This document shows positions 1-7,957 of a stretch of DNA of 27,625 nt, piece after piece. A program made the translations under genes and the position numbers. The first letter of the stretch is position 1; each line of letters starts with the position of its first letter. The notes below the pieces were generated by a model that worked only from the letters and a program-made list of their open reading frames with translations, was not told the DNA's origin and did no database searches. The DNA is taken from NCBI GenBank assembly GCA_046292445.1, contig JBKBQT010000029.1:1-27625 (forward strand), given 5' to 3'. This stretch comes from CALIZF01 sp046292445. GTDB lineage: Bacteria > Pseudomonadota > Alphaproteobacteria > Rhodobacterales > Rhodobacteraceae.

Positions 1-777
1 GCGGGCGACATCTTCCAGGTCGTCCCCTCGCAGCGCTGGGCGATGGATTTCGCGCTGCCGCCCTTCGCGCTCTACCGGTCGCTGCGCCGGACGAACCCCT
101 CGCCCTTCATGTTCTTCTTCAACTTCGGCGGCTTTCAGGTGATCGGGGCGAGCCCCGAAATCCTCGTGCGGCTGCGCGGCGGCGAGGTGACGATCCGCCC
201 GATCGCCGGCACCCGCCGCCGCGGCGCGAGCCCCGAGGAGGATCGCGCGCTCGAGGCCGACCTGCTTGCCGACCCGAAGGAACGGGCCGAGCATCTGATG
301 CTGCTCGACCTCGGGCGCAATGACGTGGGCCGGGTCGCGCGGATCGGCACGGTGCGCCCGACCGAGGAATTCGTCGTCGAGCGCTACAGCCATGTGATGC
401 ACATCGTCTCGAATGTCGTCGGGCAGATCCGCGACGGCGAGGATGCGCTGTCGGCGCTTCTGGCCGGGCTTCCGGCCGGGACGGTCTCGGGTGCGCCCAA
501 GGTCCGCGCGATGGAGATCATCGACGAGCTCGAGCCGGAAAAGCGCGGGGTTTATGGCGGCGGCGTGGGTTATTTCGCCGCCAATGGCGAGATGGACTTC
601 TGCATCGCGCTGCGCACGGCCGTGCTCAAGGATGCGGTGCTCTATGTCCAGGCGGGGGGCGGCGTGGTCTATGACAGCGACCCTGAGGCGGAATGGCAGG
701 AAACCGTCAACAAGGCCCGCGCCCTGATGCGCGCAGCCGAAGAGGCGGGCCGGTTCGTGCGGGATGGCAACGTCTGA
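1..777 (+). CDS. trpE: Anthranilate synthase component I, C-terminal part (5' end outside window)
   Basis: The reading frame is open from base 1 (AGDIFQVVPSQR...) and ends at TGA 775-777, so about 258 residues of a protein normally near 500 are present. This is the chorismate-binding domain, which with the TrpG glutaminase makes anthranilate from chorismate in tryptophan synthesis. Seen motifs: PIAGTRRRG, HLMLLDLGRNDVGRVA, the GTVSGAPKVRAMEIIDELE block that lines the active site, YGGGVGYF and NKARAL near the end. PabB and salicylate/isochorismate synthases share this fold. The initial AGDIFQVVPSQR and the GAPKVRAMEIID block favour TrpE. The next gene is convergent, so nothing downstream of trpE is co-transcribed here; whether trpG lies upstream cannot be seen. 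Codon usage matches the neighbours and there is no sign of damage. Confidence 0.95.
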   Translation, partial: AGDIFQVVPSQRWAMDFALPPFALYRSLRRTNPSPFMFFFNFGGFQVIGASPEILVRLRGGEVTIRPIAGTRRRGASPEEDRALEADLLADPKERAEHLMLLDLGRNDVGRVARIGTVRPTEEFVVERYSHVMHIVSNVVGQIRDGEDALSALLAGLPAGTVSGAPKVRAMEIIDELEPEKRGVYGGGVGYFAANGEMDFCIALRTAVLKDAVLYVQAGGGVVYDSDPEAEWQETVNKARALMRAAEEAGRFVRDGNV

Positions 778-807
778 CGCGAAGCATCTGACAGGCTTGC
801 AGAAAGA

Positions 808-850
808 CCGGCTCTTCACATATTGCGCGAAGCCGGGCGGATAGCCGGCT
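808..850. terminator. Hairpin cluster between convergent trpE and the B12 operon
   Basis: CCGGCT occurs at 808-813, AGCCGG at 831-836 and CCGGCT again at 845-850. The middle copy can pair with either flank: a 6-bp stem with an 8-nt loop (831-850) or a longer-looped stem (808-836). The right stem reaches into the stop codon of the minus-strand gene (850-852). No U-tract follows on either strand, so intrinsic termination is inferred from position only. Confidence 0.4.
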
Positions 851-1632
851 CAGATCCGTTCGGTTCCCCACAGGGCAGCCAGAATCGCATCCAGCCCCTC
901 GGTCAGTGCCGCCGGGCCGGGGGCGAGGATCAGCGGCGCCTTGATCTCGTGGATGCGGCCCGACGCGACCGCGGGCACCGCGGCCCAGCCCGGGCGCGCG
1001 GCGATGCGCGCCGGCACCACCTTCTTGCCGCACCAGGACGCGATGATGACCTCGGGCGCGCGGGCCGCCACCGCCTCGGGCGCAACGATGCGGGCGGCGG
1101 CGGCGCGGGCGCGGGAAAGGTCGGCAAAGACGTCATCGCCCCCGGCGATTGCCACAAGTTCGGACACCCAGCCGATACCGGCGATCAGCGGGTCGTCCCA
1201 TTCCTCGATCCAGACGCGCGGCCGGTGCGGGCGCGGCACCGCCGCCACCGCGGCCAGCCGCCGGGCGAGTCCCTCGGCCAGCATCTCGGCGAGCGGCGCG
1301 GCATCGACCAGTGCCCCGAGCGTGCGGATCATGGCGAGGATGCCGGCCACATCGCGCTGGTTGAACGCATGCACGGCAATCCCGTCGCGGATCAGCGCGG
1401 CGGCGATATCGGCCTGCAGGTCGGAGAAGGTGAGCACGAGATCGGGCTCGAGCGCGCGGATTTTCGGCAGATCGGCGCTCGTGAACGCCCCCACCCGCGG
1501 CTTTTCCCGCCGCACCCGCGCCGGGCGCAGGGCATAGCCGGTCACGCCGACGATCCGCGATTCCGCCCCCAGAAGGTAAAGCGTCTCGACCGTTTCCTCG
1601 GTCAGGCAGACGATCCGCTGCGCGCCGGTCAT
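850..1632 (-). CDS. BtuF-like cobalamin-binding protein without signal peptide
   Basis: A 260-residue COG0614-type periplasmic-binding-protein fold. The start is ATG 1632-1630, overlapping the ATPase stop as ATGA. Upstream codons in frame are not protein-like. The protein begins MTGAQRIVCLTEETVETLYL, with the fold's first strand starting at once and no hydrophobic leader. Other seen blocks: PRVGAFTSADLPKIRALEPD, FSDLQADIA, IASWCGKKVVP and ILAPGPAALTEGLDAI. From memory these belong to a widespread family annotated as cobalamin-binding protein that often lacks a leader. It is the last gene of the btuBFCD-like operon, after a BtuF that does have a signal peptide. The family and cobalamin link are well supported by context. 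Its job is unclear: an accessory corrinoid-binding protein, possibly cytosolic, is an inference. Confidence 0.85.
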   Translation of the reverse strand: MTGAQRIVCLTEETVETLYLLGAESRIVGVTGYALRPARVRREKPRVGAFTSADLPKIRALEPDLVLTFSDLQADIAAALIRDGIAVHAFNQRDVAGILAMIRTLGALVDAAPLAEMLAEGLARRLAAVAAVPRPHRPRVWIEEWDDPLIAGIGWVSELVAIAGGDDVFADLSRARAAAARIVAPEAVAARAPEVIIASWCGKKVVPARIAARPGWAAVPAVASGRIHEIKAPLILAPGPAALTEGLDAILAALWGTERI

Positions 1633-2369
1633 TCGAGCACCGCCACCGGCTGGATCACCGGGCCCTCGGCGCTGTCGAGCATCACCGCCCGGATGCCGAA
1701 CACCGCCGCCAGCGCCGCGCCGGTCAGCACCGCGGGCGCCGGCCCGTCGGCGACGATCCGCCCGCGGTGCATCATCACCAGCCGCGTGCAATGCCGCGCG
1801 GCCAGCCCGAGGTCGTGGATCGACACGACGACCCCCCGCCCCTCGGCCGCAAGCTCGCGGAACACCCCCATCGTGCGGATCTGATGCGCCGGGTCGAGCC
1901 CCGCCGCCGGTTCGTCCGCCATCAGCAGCGGCGCCTCCTGCGCCAGCGCCCGGGCGATGAGCGCGCGCGCAAGCTCGCCCCCCGAGAGTTCCGTGGCAGG
2001 CCGGTCGCGATGCGGCCCGAGGCCCATGCGCGCGATGGCGCGGTCCACCGCGCCGCCAGCGTCCGCACCCCCCTGCGCGAGCCGCCCGAGCGCGACGAGC
2101 GCGGTGACGCTCACCGGCCAGGCGACCGCCCTGCCCTGCGGGATAAAGGCCGCCGCCCGCGCCCGCGCGCCGGGGTCGAGCGCGGCGAGCGAGGATCGCC
2201 CCTCATGCGCGATCAGGCCGAGCGCGGCGCGCATCAGCGTCGTCTTGCCCGCCCCGTTCGGCCCGATCAGCCCGACCACCTCGCCCGGCCGCACCTCCAG
2301 CGTCGCGTCATCGACGACCGGGCATCCCGCCCGCCGCACCGTCAGCGCCTCGAGCCGCAACAGCGTCAT
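1629..2369 (-). CDS. btuD: Vitamin B12 ABC transporter ATP-binding protein
   Basis: A 246-residue ABC ATPase of the FecE/BtuD group that powers import of cobalamin through the BtuC permease at the inner membrane. Walker A is GPNGAGKT (36-43), the Q-loop glutamine is Q78, the signature is LSGGE (128-132), Walker B is LLMADEP (148-154) followed by AAGLDP, and the switch histidine is H185. All catalytic elements are intact. The start is ATG 2369-2367, overlapping the permease stop as ATGA; it overlaps the next gene the same way, so translation is probably coupled. The open frame continues far upstream, but that part is a shadow of the permease gene. Sequence alone would also allow a haem or siderophore transporter; the riboswitch at the head of the operon settles the substrate as a corrinoid. 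Confidence 0.92.
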   Translation of the reverse strand: MTLLRLEALTVRRAGCPVVDDATLEVRPGEVVGLIGPNGAGKTTLMRAALGLIAHEGRSSLAALDPGARARAAAFIPQGRAVAWPVSVTALVALGRLAQGGADAGGAVDRAIARMGLGPHRDRPATELSGGELARALIARALAQEAPLLMADEPAAGLDPAHQIRTMGVFRELAAEGRGVVVSIHDLGLAARHCTRLVMMHRGRIVADGPAPAVLTGAALAAVFGIRAVMLDSAEGPVIQPVAVLE

Positions 2370-3343
2370 GCCTCGCGCCCCCGGCTGGCCCAGACCATGC
2401 GCAGGAAGAAGGGCGCGCCGACCAGCGCGGTCAGCACGCCGAGCTTGAGGTCGCGGCCCGGGGCGATCAGCCGCACCGCAAGATCGGCCGCCAGCACCAC
2501 CGCCGCCCCGCCGAGCGCCGAGGCCGCAAGCAGCCGCGCGGGGCGCGCGCCGACCGCGCGGCGCAGCAGATGCGGCACCACCAGCCCGACGAAGCCGACC
2601 GCCCCCGCCACTGCCGTCGCCGCCCCGACCATCGCCGCCACGCCCAGCACGACGGCCGTGCGCGTGCGCGCCACGTCGATGCCCATCGACGCCGCCGCAT
2701 CCTCGCCCAGCGTTAGCGCATCGAGCCCCCGCGCCGACGTGGCTACCAGCGCCGCGCCCGCCGCCATGAAGGGCAGCGCCAGCGCCACATGGCTCCAGGA
2801 CCGGTCGGCGAGCGAACCCATGAGCCAGAACACGATCTCGGCCGCCGCGAAGGGATTGGGCGAGAGATTGAGCACAAGGCTCGTCATCGCCCCCGCCAGC
2901 GCCGAGAGCGCCACCCCCGCGAGGATCAGCGTCAGCGTCCCCCCCGGACCGGCCAGCAGCACCAGAAGGCCGACCGCCCCGCCGGCAAAGGCCAGCGCCA
3001 TCACCGGCAGCGCCAGCGCAAAGGCCGCCGCCAGCCCGGTCTGGAGCGCGATCACCGCCCCGAGCGCGGCCGCCGGCGCCACCCCGATCAGCCCCGGTTC
3101 GGCCAGGGGATTGCGCAGGAAGCCCTGCAAGGCGGCCCCCGACAGCCCCAGCGCCGCGCCGACCGCCGCCGCAAGGATCGCCCGCGGCAGCCGGATTTCC
3201 CACAGGATCAGCCGCGCCGCCTCGCCCCCGCCCCCGGTGAGCGCGGCCAGCGTCACCCGCGCCGGAAGCCCGGCCGGTCCGACCAGCAGCGCGGCGCAGA
3301 ACAGCACCAGCACGGCCAGCGCAAGCGGGCCCAGAACCTTCAC
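2366..3343 (-). CDS. btuC: Vitamin B12 ABC transporter permease (FecCD family)
   Basis: A 325-residue, very hydrophobic protein with roughly nine or ten membrane segments, the usual size for a FecCD/BtuC permease. Conserved family blocks: IRLPRAILAAAVGAALGLSG in the N-terminal half, GFLRNPLAEPGLIGV directly after it, the coupling region NLSPNPFAAAEIVFWLMGSL, and VGFVGLVVPHLLRR toward the C-terminus. As a homodimer it forms the cobalamin channel served by the ATPase encoded next. The start is GTG 3343-3341, overlapping the TGA of the upstream binding protein (GTGA); it gives the expected hydrophobic beginning (MKVLGPLALAVLVL). No frame disruption is seen. Confidence 0.92.
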   Translation of the reverse strand: MKVLGPLALAVLVLFCAALLVGPAGLPARVTLAALTGGGGEAARLILWEIRLPRAILAAAVGAALGLSGAALQGFLRNPLAEPGLIGVAPAAALGAVIALQTGLAAAFALALPVMALAFAGGAVGLLVLLAGPGGTLTLILAGVALSALAGAMTSLVLNLSPNPFAAAEIVFWLMGSLADRSWSHVALALPFMAAGAALVATSARGLDALTLGEDAAASMGIDVARTRTAVVLGVAAMVGAATAVAGAVGFVGLVVPHLLRRAVGARPARLLAASALGGAAVVLAADLAVRLIAPGRDLKLGVLTALVGAPFFLRMVWASRGREA

Positions 3344-4179
3344 GGCCCGATCGCCGCGCGCGCCGCGGCCATGCCCGCCACCGCGCGCAGGATCGCCGGC
3401 GTGCCGCAGATCCAGTCCGCATCGCTGACCTGCCGGCCGGCCGCGCGGGCCTGCACCGCCGCCACGGCGGGATGGCGCAGGATCTCCTCGGACCGCGAGG
3501 CGCCCGGATAGGGGGCCGAGGTCACGATGAGGTCGGGCGCGGCCAGCACCAGCCGCTCGAGCGGGAGGACACCGCCCCCCGTCACCCCCGCCGCGGCACC
3601 GGCATTGCGAAAGGCGGTATGGGCAAGGATGTCGTCCGCCATCGTCCCCGCGCCCGTCGTGTAGCCGTTGGGATAGTAGAGCACCGCATCGCGCAGCGCG
3701 CCGGACCTGCGCAGCGCCGCCAGATCGCGGCGGAAATCGGCCGCGCGCGCCGCCGCCTCGGCCTCGCGCCCGAGCGCGGCGCCGATCCGCATGAGATGAT
3801 CGGGCACGTCCGCAAGCCGGCTTGCCGGCGGCAGTTCAAGCACCGGCACGCCGAGCCGGCGCAACAGCGCGACCGTCGGGCGGGCCGTGAACGTGCCCGC
3901 CAGCACCAGATCGGGCGCGAGGGCGAACACCTCCTCGGCCTGCCCGCGCGTGGTCGGCAGGCCGGCCGCCTCGGCCGCCATGGCCGAGGCGCGGGGGTCG
4001 GCCGCAAGATGGGTGACCGCGACAAGCTGCCCCGGTGCGGCCAGCAGCATCGCAAGCTGGTCGGTGCACAGGTTGATCGACACCACCCGCGCCGGTGCCG
4101 CCGCCGCCGGGGCGGCGAGCGCCAGCATCAGCGCGAGGGCTCGCGCCGCCATCTCAGAACCGCGCCGCAAGGCCGACAT
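3340..4179 (-). CDS. btuF: Periplasmic cobalamin-binding protein of the ABC importer
   Basis: A 279-residue binding protein with a clear signal peptide: a basic start, the hydrophobic run ALALMLALAAPAAAA, then a probable cleavage site before the mature start APARVVSINLCTDQ. LAMLLAAPGQ, the proline/aspartate-rich APDLVLAG, and a late APDLIVTSAPYPG are typical of COG0614 proteins. It should deliver cobalamin to BtuC. Two starts are possible. ATG 4179 has GGAG five bases upstream and overlaps btuB by 26 bases. ATG 4152 lies one base after the btuB stop codon and gives 270 residues but has little ribosome site. I prefer 4179 for its Shine-Dalgarno sequence. Both preserve the signal peptide. It overlaps the permease gene by four bases. 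Confidence 0.88.
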   Translation of the reverse strand: MSALRRGSEMAARALALMLALAAPAAAAPARVVSINLCTDQLAMLLAAPGQLVAVTHLAADPRASAMAAEAAGLPTTRGQAEEVFALAPDLVLAGTFTARPTVALLRRLGVPVLELPPASRLADVPDHLMRIGAALGREAEAAARAADFRRDLAALRRSGALRDAVLYYPNGYTTGAGTMADDILAHTAFRNAGAAAGVTGGGVLPLERLVLAAPDLIVTSAPYPGASRSEEILRHPAVAAVQARAAGRQVSDADWICGTPAILRAVAGMAAARAAIGP

Positions 4180-6025
4180 GCACGCTCCGCCCGGCGATGC
4201 CGTAATCCGGCGTCACCGGGGTGCGGCTGTCGCCGAGGTTATCCACCCGCAGATAGACATCCGCCCGGTCGGTCAGCGCATAGCGGATGCTGGCCGAGGC
4301 GACGGTGACATCCTGCGCCGGCGTGCCGAAGGATACCGCCCGGTCGGCGAGTTGCTGCACGCTCACGCTCGCGCGCAGCCGGTCGGTCAGCCGCGCCGTC
4401 AGGCCCGCGGCCAGCGCATGCCGCGGCACCAGCGGGATGCGCGCGCCGTTGGCCTGCAGGGCCTCGGTATAGGTATAGGCAAGATCCGCCGTCACCCGCG
4501 GCCCGAGCGGCAGTTCGGCCGCAAGCTCCACCCCCCGCCGCGTCGAGACGCCCGGCAAATTGGCCAGCGTCGAGGGCGCGCCGAACTGGAAGGTGATGAG
4601 GTTGTCCACGTCGAGCAGGAAGGCCGTCGCCGACAGCCGCGCCCCGCCGGCAAACCGCCGCTCCACCCCGATCTCGGCCGACAGCGAGGTTTCGGGCGAA
4701 AGGTTCGGGTTGCCCACGAAGGGGAAGGCGCCGGGGTAATTGCCGAACCGCTCGTCGATCGAGGGCGCGCGGAACCCGTTGGCCACCGCCGCGCGCACCA
4801 CCGTCGCGCCATCGGGGCGCCAGGCGACGGCAAGCCGGCCCGAGGGGAAGGTGCCGAAGGTCGAGTTGCTGTCGATCCGCGCGGCCCCCGACACGTCGAT
4901 CGCCTCGGTCGGGGTCCAGAGCGCCTGCACGAATCCCCCGGTGATCCCGGTCGAGGCCCGGCCGCCCGGGATATTGGCGTATGCGGCGCGCTCCTCCGTG
5001 AAATCGGCACCGTAAAGGAGGGTGACGGTATAAGTGAACACCGTCTCGGCCCGCCAGGCGACCCCCAGCCGCGACCCCGAAAAGCGGCTGATCGCACCGG
5101 CCGCGTCGAACGCCCGCTCGATCACATAGCCGGTTGCCTCGACCGTGTGACGGGTGCGCCCGACCTGCGCTTCGGCAAAGACCCGCGCCCCGGCCTCGCG
5201 CCGCCGCTGGCTGTTGGCCTGATCGACGAGCGCGAAGGTGACCGGATCGAAACCGTCGTAATCCTGCGTGCCGTCCTGGGCGAAACTGGCAAAGCCGAGC
5301 GTCACCGCCTCGTTCACCCGGATACGCGCGCTGAGCGTGGCGCGGGTGAATTGTGCGCCGTCGGGTTCGGTCCCCGCGGCGGCGGCCGAAAATCCGTCGG
5401 TGCGGATATGGGCCAGCCCGAAGGCGATATCGGCCCGCGCGTCGCGGAACGTCAGCGCCCCCGAGGCCGCGATGGTGCCATAGCCGCCGCCCTCTACCGC
5501 GATCTGCTGGCCGAACCCGTCCGCCTCGGCCCGCGGCCCCTCGAGGTTGACCACGCCGCCCACCGCCGAGCCGCCCCAGAGCGCCGATTGCGAGCCGCGC
5601 AGGATCTCGGCCCGCCCCAGCCCTGGGGCGATCAGCGCGCCGTAGTTGTAGGCGACATTGACGCCCGAGGGATCGTCGATGCGGATCCCTTCGAAATAGG
5701 TCGCCACATAGCGGCTGTCGGCGCCGCGGATGCGCAGCGTGCCGGTATTGCCGACCGGGCCGGTCGGCGCATAGCTCACCCCCGGCTGGCGGCCGAGCAC
5801 CTGGGCCGCCTCGCCGCCCGGCGCGGCCTCGAACGCGCCGCGGTCGAGGACGGTCACGCTTGCCCCGGTGCGCGACAGCGCGGTGGGCGTGCGGTTGGCG
5901 GTCACCGTGATCTCGCCGAGATCGAAGGCGAAGGGTTGGGCACCGGCCGCGCCGGCAAGGATCCCGGCAAGCGTGGGTGTGGCCGCGAGGATCGCGGCAC
6001 GGGTAAGGAACGCGCAATGGCGCAT
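4154..6025 (-). CDS. btuB: TonB-dependent outer-membrane vitamin B12 receptor
   Basis: A 623-residue TonB-dependent receptor. Start ATG 6025-6023 follows GAGGGG with 8 nt spacing and gives a signal peptide (MRHCAFLTRAAILAATPTLA..GAQ). Then comes a TonB box-like segment, GEITVTANRTP, a plug domain (about residues 40-150, with RIRGADSRYVATYFEGIRID and ILRGSQSALWGGSAVGGVVN) and a beta-barrel to the C-terminal aromatic residue (SVHVGLAARF). The size and short loops fit BtuB. It is the first gene of the operon and sits about 150 nt after a cobalamin riboswitch, so corrinoid uptake is well supported. TonB, ExbB and ExbD are not encoded in the window. Confidence 0.95.
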   Translation of the reverse strand: MRHCAFLTRAAILAATPTLAGILAGAAGAQPFAFDLGEITVTANRTPTALSRTGASVTVLDRGAFEAAPGGEAAQVLGRQPGVSYAPTGPVGNTGTLRIRGADSRYVATYFEGIRIDDPSGVNVAYNYGALIAPGLGRAEILRGSQSALWGGSAVGGVVNLEGPRAEADGFGQQIAVEGGGYGTIAASGALTFRDARADIAFGLAHIRTDGFSAAAAGTEPDGAQFTRATLSARIRVNEAVTLGFASFAQDGTQDYDGFDPVTFALVDQANSQRRREAGARVFAEAQVGRTRHTVEATGYVIERAFDAAGAISRFSGSRLGVAWRAETVFTYTVTLLYGADFTEERAAYANIPGGRASTGITGGFVQALWTPTEAIDVSGAARIDSNSTFGTFPSGRLAVAWRPDGATVVRAAVANGFRAPSIDERFGNYPGAFPFVGNPNLSPETSLSAEIGVERRFAGGARLSATAFLLDVDNLITFQFGAPSTLANLPGVSTRRGVELAAELPLGPRVTADLAYTYTEALQANGARIPLVPRHALAAGLTARLTDRLRASVSVQQLADRAVSFGTPAQDVTVASASIRYALTDRADVYLRVDNLGDSRTPVTPDYGIAGRSVHVGLAARF

Positions 6026-6150
6026 GGGTCTGGCCCCTCGATCGGGCGGGGCGCCTCGGCCGCCGCCACAGGTCAACAACACGCCGGCGCGGCACCCGGC
6101 TGGGCACCGACCGGCAACGGCTGTCACCAAGAGCGGATGGACCGCCTCCG

Positions 6151-6169
6151 GCCGCGCACCCCGCGCGGC
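6151..6169 (-). promoter_or_regulatory. Perfect hairpin between riboswitch and btuB
   Basis: On the minus strand GCCGCGC-ggggt-GCGCGGC forms a perfect 7-bp stem with a 5-nt loop, 11 nt after the riboswitch P1 helix ends; flanking CCGCC/GGCGG can extend it. There is no U-run after it. It may be part of the expression platform (Rho-linked or structural) but could be an unrelated leader stem. Confidence 0.4.
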
Positions 6170-6179
6170 GGACAGGTGA

Positions 6180-6378
6180 TCGGCTTCGGCAGGTCTCCTG
6201 GCTCGCGGGTCACCGCTCGGGCCTGCCTTCCCGGGGGCGTCCCCAGTGGCGTTGTGGGCCGTCGCTCGCCGCTCACAGTTGCGGGGGCAGCCCCGGATTT
6301 GTGCGCTGCCGCAAGGCCGCGCGGATCACCGGGTTCCCTTTTAATCCCGGCCGGGCGATGCCCGGACTCGGAAACCGA
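6180..6378 (-). promoter_or_regulatory. Cobalamin (AdoCbl) riboswitch aptamer
   Basis: Read on the minus strand, the region has the conserved blocks of the cobalamin riboswitch in order: AAAAGGGAACCCGGTG, then CTGCCCCCGCAACTGTGAGC, then ACAACGCCACTGGGG (B12 box region), then GGGAAGGC and GAGCCAGGAGACCTGCC. The closing P1 helix pairs CGGTTTC (6377-6371) with GAAGCCG (6187-6181), plus one outer T-A pair. It lies between a promoter and btuB, so bound cobalamin is expected to lower expression of btuB and the transporter genes behind it. Whether control is at transcription or translation is not clear: no intrinsic terminator with a U-tract is visible. Confidence 0.95.
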
Positions 6379-6388
6379 AAGCGATGTC

Positions 6389-6417
6389 ACGCTGCGGTGA
6401 GCGGTGACGCGTGTCAA
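6389..6417 (-). promoter_or_regulatory. Probable promoter of the B12 uptake operon
   Basis: Minus-strand TTGACA (6417-6412) is a perfect sigma-70 -35 box. At 17 nt spacing the -10 position holds CAGCGT, a weak match. A start near 6383 would place the riboswitch P1 helix only a few bases from the 5' end, which supports the assignment. Confidence 0.5.
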
Positions 6418-6499
6418 GCCCCGTTGACGCGCCCGCCGCGTCTGGACGCGGGGACGTCCGCCCGCCATGCTGGCCGCTGAACCGGCAGGGGGCCTTTGC

Positions 6500-7918
6500 A
6501 TGGATGATCTCGCCGCCCTGTCCGCCAGCGCCCTCGCGGCGGCCATCGCGCGGCGCGATGTTGCGCCGTCCGAGGTCATGGCGGCCTGCCTCGACCGCAT
6601 CGCGCGGATCAACCCGGCGCTCAATGCCGTCGTCGGCCTGCGCGATGGCGATGCGCTGATGGCCGAGGCGCGGGCGGCGGACGATGCGCCGCGGCGCGGC
6701 TGGCTCCACGGCATCCCGCTGGCGGTCAAGGACCTGCAGGCAGTCGCCGGCATCCGCTCCACCGCCGGATCGCCCCTCTTCGCCGATCACCTGCCGATCG
6801 CGGACGAGATGCTGGCCCGCCGCTTGCGGGCGGCCGGGGCGATCCTGATCGGCAAGACCAACGTGCCCGAATTCGGCCTCGGCTCGCACAGCTTCAACCC
6901 GGTCTACGGCGTCACGGCCAACCCCTATGCGCCCGACCGCACGGCCGGCGGATCCTCGGGCGGCGCGGCGGCGGCGCTGGCCGCGCGCCTCGTGCCGGTT
7001 GCGGACGGATCGGACATGATGGGATCGCTGCGCAATCCGGCGGCCTTCTGCAACGTCTACGGATTCCGCCCCAGCTTCGGCCGCGTGCCCGCCGACCCGG
7101 TGGGCGACACGTTCCTGCACATGCTCGCCACCGACGGCCCGATGGGCCGCACGATCGAGGATATCGCCCGCCTGCTGGAAACGCTCGCCGCGCCGGCCGC
7201 GACCAGCCCGCATGCGATGCCGCCCGAACCCTTCGCCGCCGCGCTCGACGCCGACCCGGCGGGGCTGCGCATCGGCTGGCTGGGCGACTGGGGCGGGGCC
7301 TGGCCGATGGAGCCTGGCATCCTCGATCTGTGCGAGGCCGCGCTGGCCAGCTTCGCCGCCATGGGCTGCCATGTCGAACCCGTCGCCCCGCCGATCCCCG
7401 CCGCGCCGATCTGGGACGCCTGGTGCACGCTGCGGTCCTGGGTCATCGCCGCCCGCCTCGGCCCCCTTCACGCGGCACCCGAGACGCGCGCACGGCTCAA
7501 GCCCGAGGCGCTGTGGGAGATCGAGCGGGGCCTTGCGCTCGACGCGATGGCGGTTCACCGCGCCTCGGTCGTCCGGTCGGCCTGGTTCACCGCCGCCGCC
7601 GCCCTCTTTGCCCGCTTCGACGCGCTGGCGATGCCGGCAGCGCAGGTTTGGCCATTTCCCAAGGCCTGGCACTGGCCCGAGAAGATCGGTGCGGCACCGA
7701 TGGATACCTACCACCGCTGGATGGAATGCGTCGTGCCGGTCTCGCTCATCGGCCTGCCGGCGCTGGCGGTGCCGGTCGGCTTCGGCGGGACGGACGGCAC
7801 CCTGCCGATGGGGATGCAACTGGCCGGCCCGCGCGGCGCCGACCGGGCGATCCTGCGGCTCGGCCAGGCCTGGCACCGCGCGACCGACTGGCCGGGCCGG
7901 CGCCCGCCGCCGGTCTGA
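6500..7918 (+). CDS. Amidase signature family hydrolase
   Basis: A 472-residue amidase signature (AS) enzyme, the usual length. Start ATG 6500 follows AGGGGG at 7 nt; an earlier ATG at 6467 has no such site. The Ser-cisSer-Lys triad is visible: K77 in GIPLAVKDL, S152 in AGGSSGGAAAA, and nucleophile S176 in DGSDMMGSLRNPA, with the normal 24-residue gap between the serines. The usual SDTGGS is SDMMGS here, an odd change beside the nucleophile; the oxyanion hole uses backbone groups, so activity may remain. Substrate cannot be read from sequence: family members cut aliphatic or aryl amides, carbamates or Gln-tRNA amide groups. It is not GatA by context (no gatB or gatC). It is divergent from the B12 operon and 75 bases upstream of an MFS gene, perhaps its transporter partner (inference). 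Confidence 0.9.
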   Translation: MDDLAALSASALAAAIARRDVAPSEVMAACLDRIARINPALNAVVGLRDGDALMAEARAADDAPRRGWLHGIPLAVKDLQAVAGIRSTAGSPLFADHLPIADEMLARRLRAAGAILIGKTNVPEFGLGSHSFNPVYGVTANPYAPDRTAGGSSGGAAAALAARLVPVADGSDMMGSLRNPAAFCNVYGFRPSFGRVPADPVGDTFLHMLATDGPMGRTIEDIARLLETLAAPAATSPHAMPPEPFAAALDADPAGLRIGWLGDWGGAWPMEPGILDLCEAALASFAAMGCHVEPVAPPIPAAPIWDAWCTLRSWVIAARLGPLHAAPETRARLKPEALWEIERGLALDAMAVHRASVVRSAWFTAAAALFARFDALAMPAAQVWPFPKAWHWPEKIGAAPMDTYHRWMECVVPVSLIGLPALAVPVGFGGTDGTLPMGMQLAGPRGADRAILRLGQAWHRATDWPGRRPPPV

Positions 7919-7957
7919 CCTGACCGCGCGCGCAGAGGCCGCTGCGCATTGCCGCAC

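Noticed and set aside
1629..3422. A long N-terminal extension of the B12 ATPase
   Set aside because: The extra part is out of frame over the permease gene; ATG 2369 gives a standard ABC ATPase with an ATGA overlap.
3887..6400. An 837-codon plus-strand frame over btuB and btuF
   Set aside because: Antisense shadow of btuB; it even runs through the riboswitch.
6424..6452. Amidase promoter starting TTGACG at 6424
   Set aside because: The -10 position at normal spacing is all G/C (GCGGGG type), so support is too weak to list.
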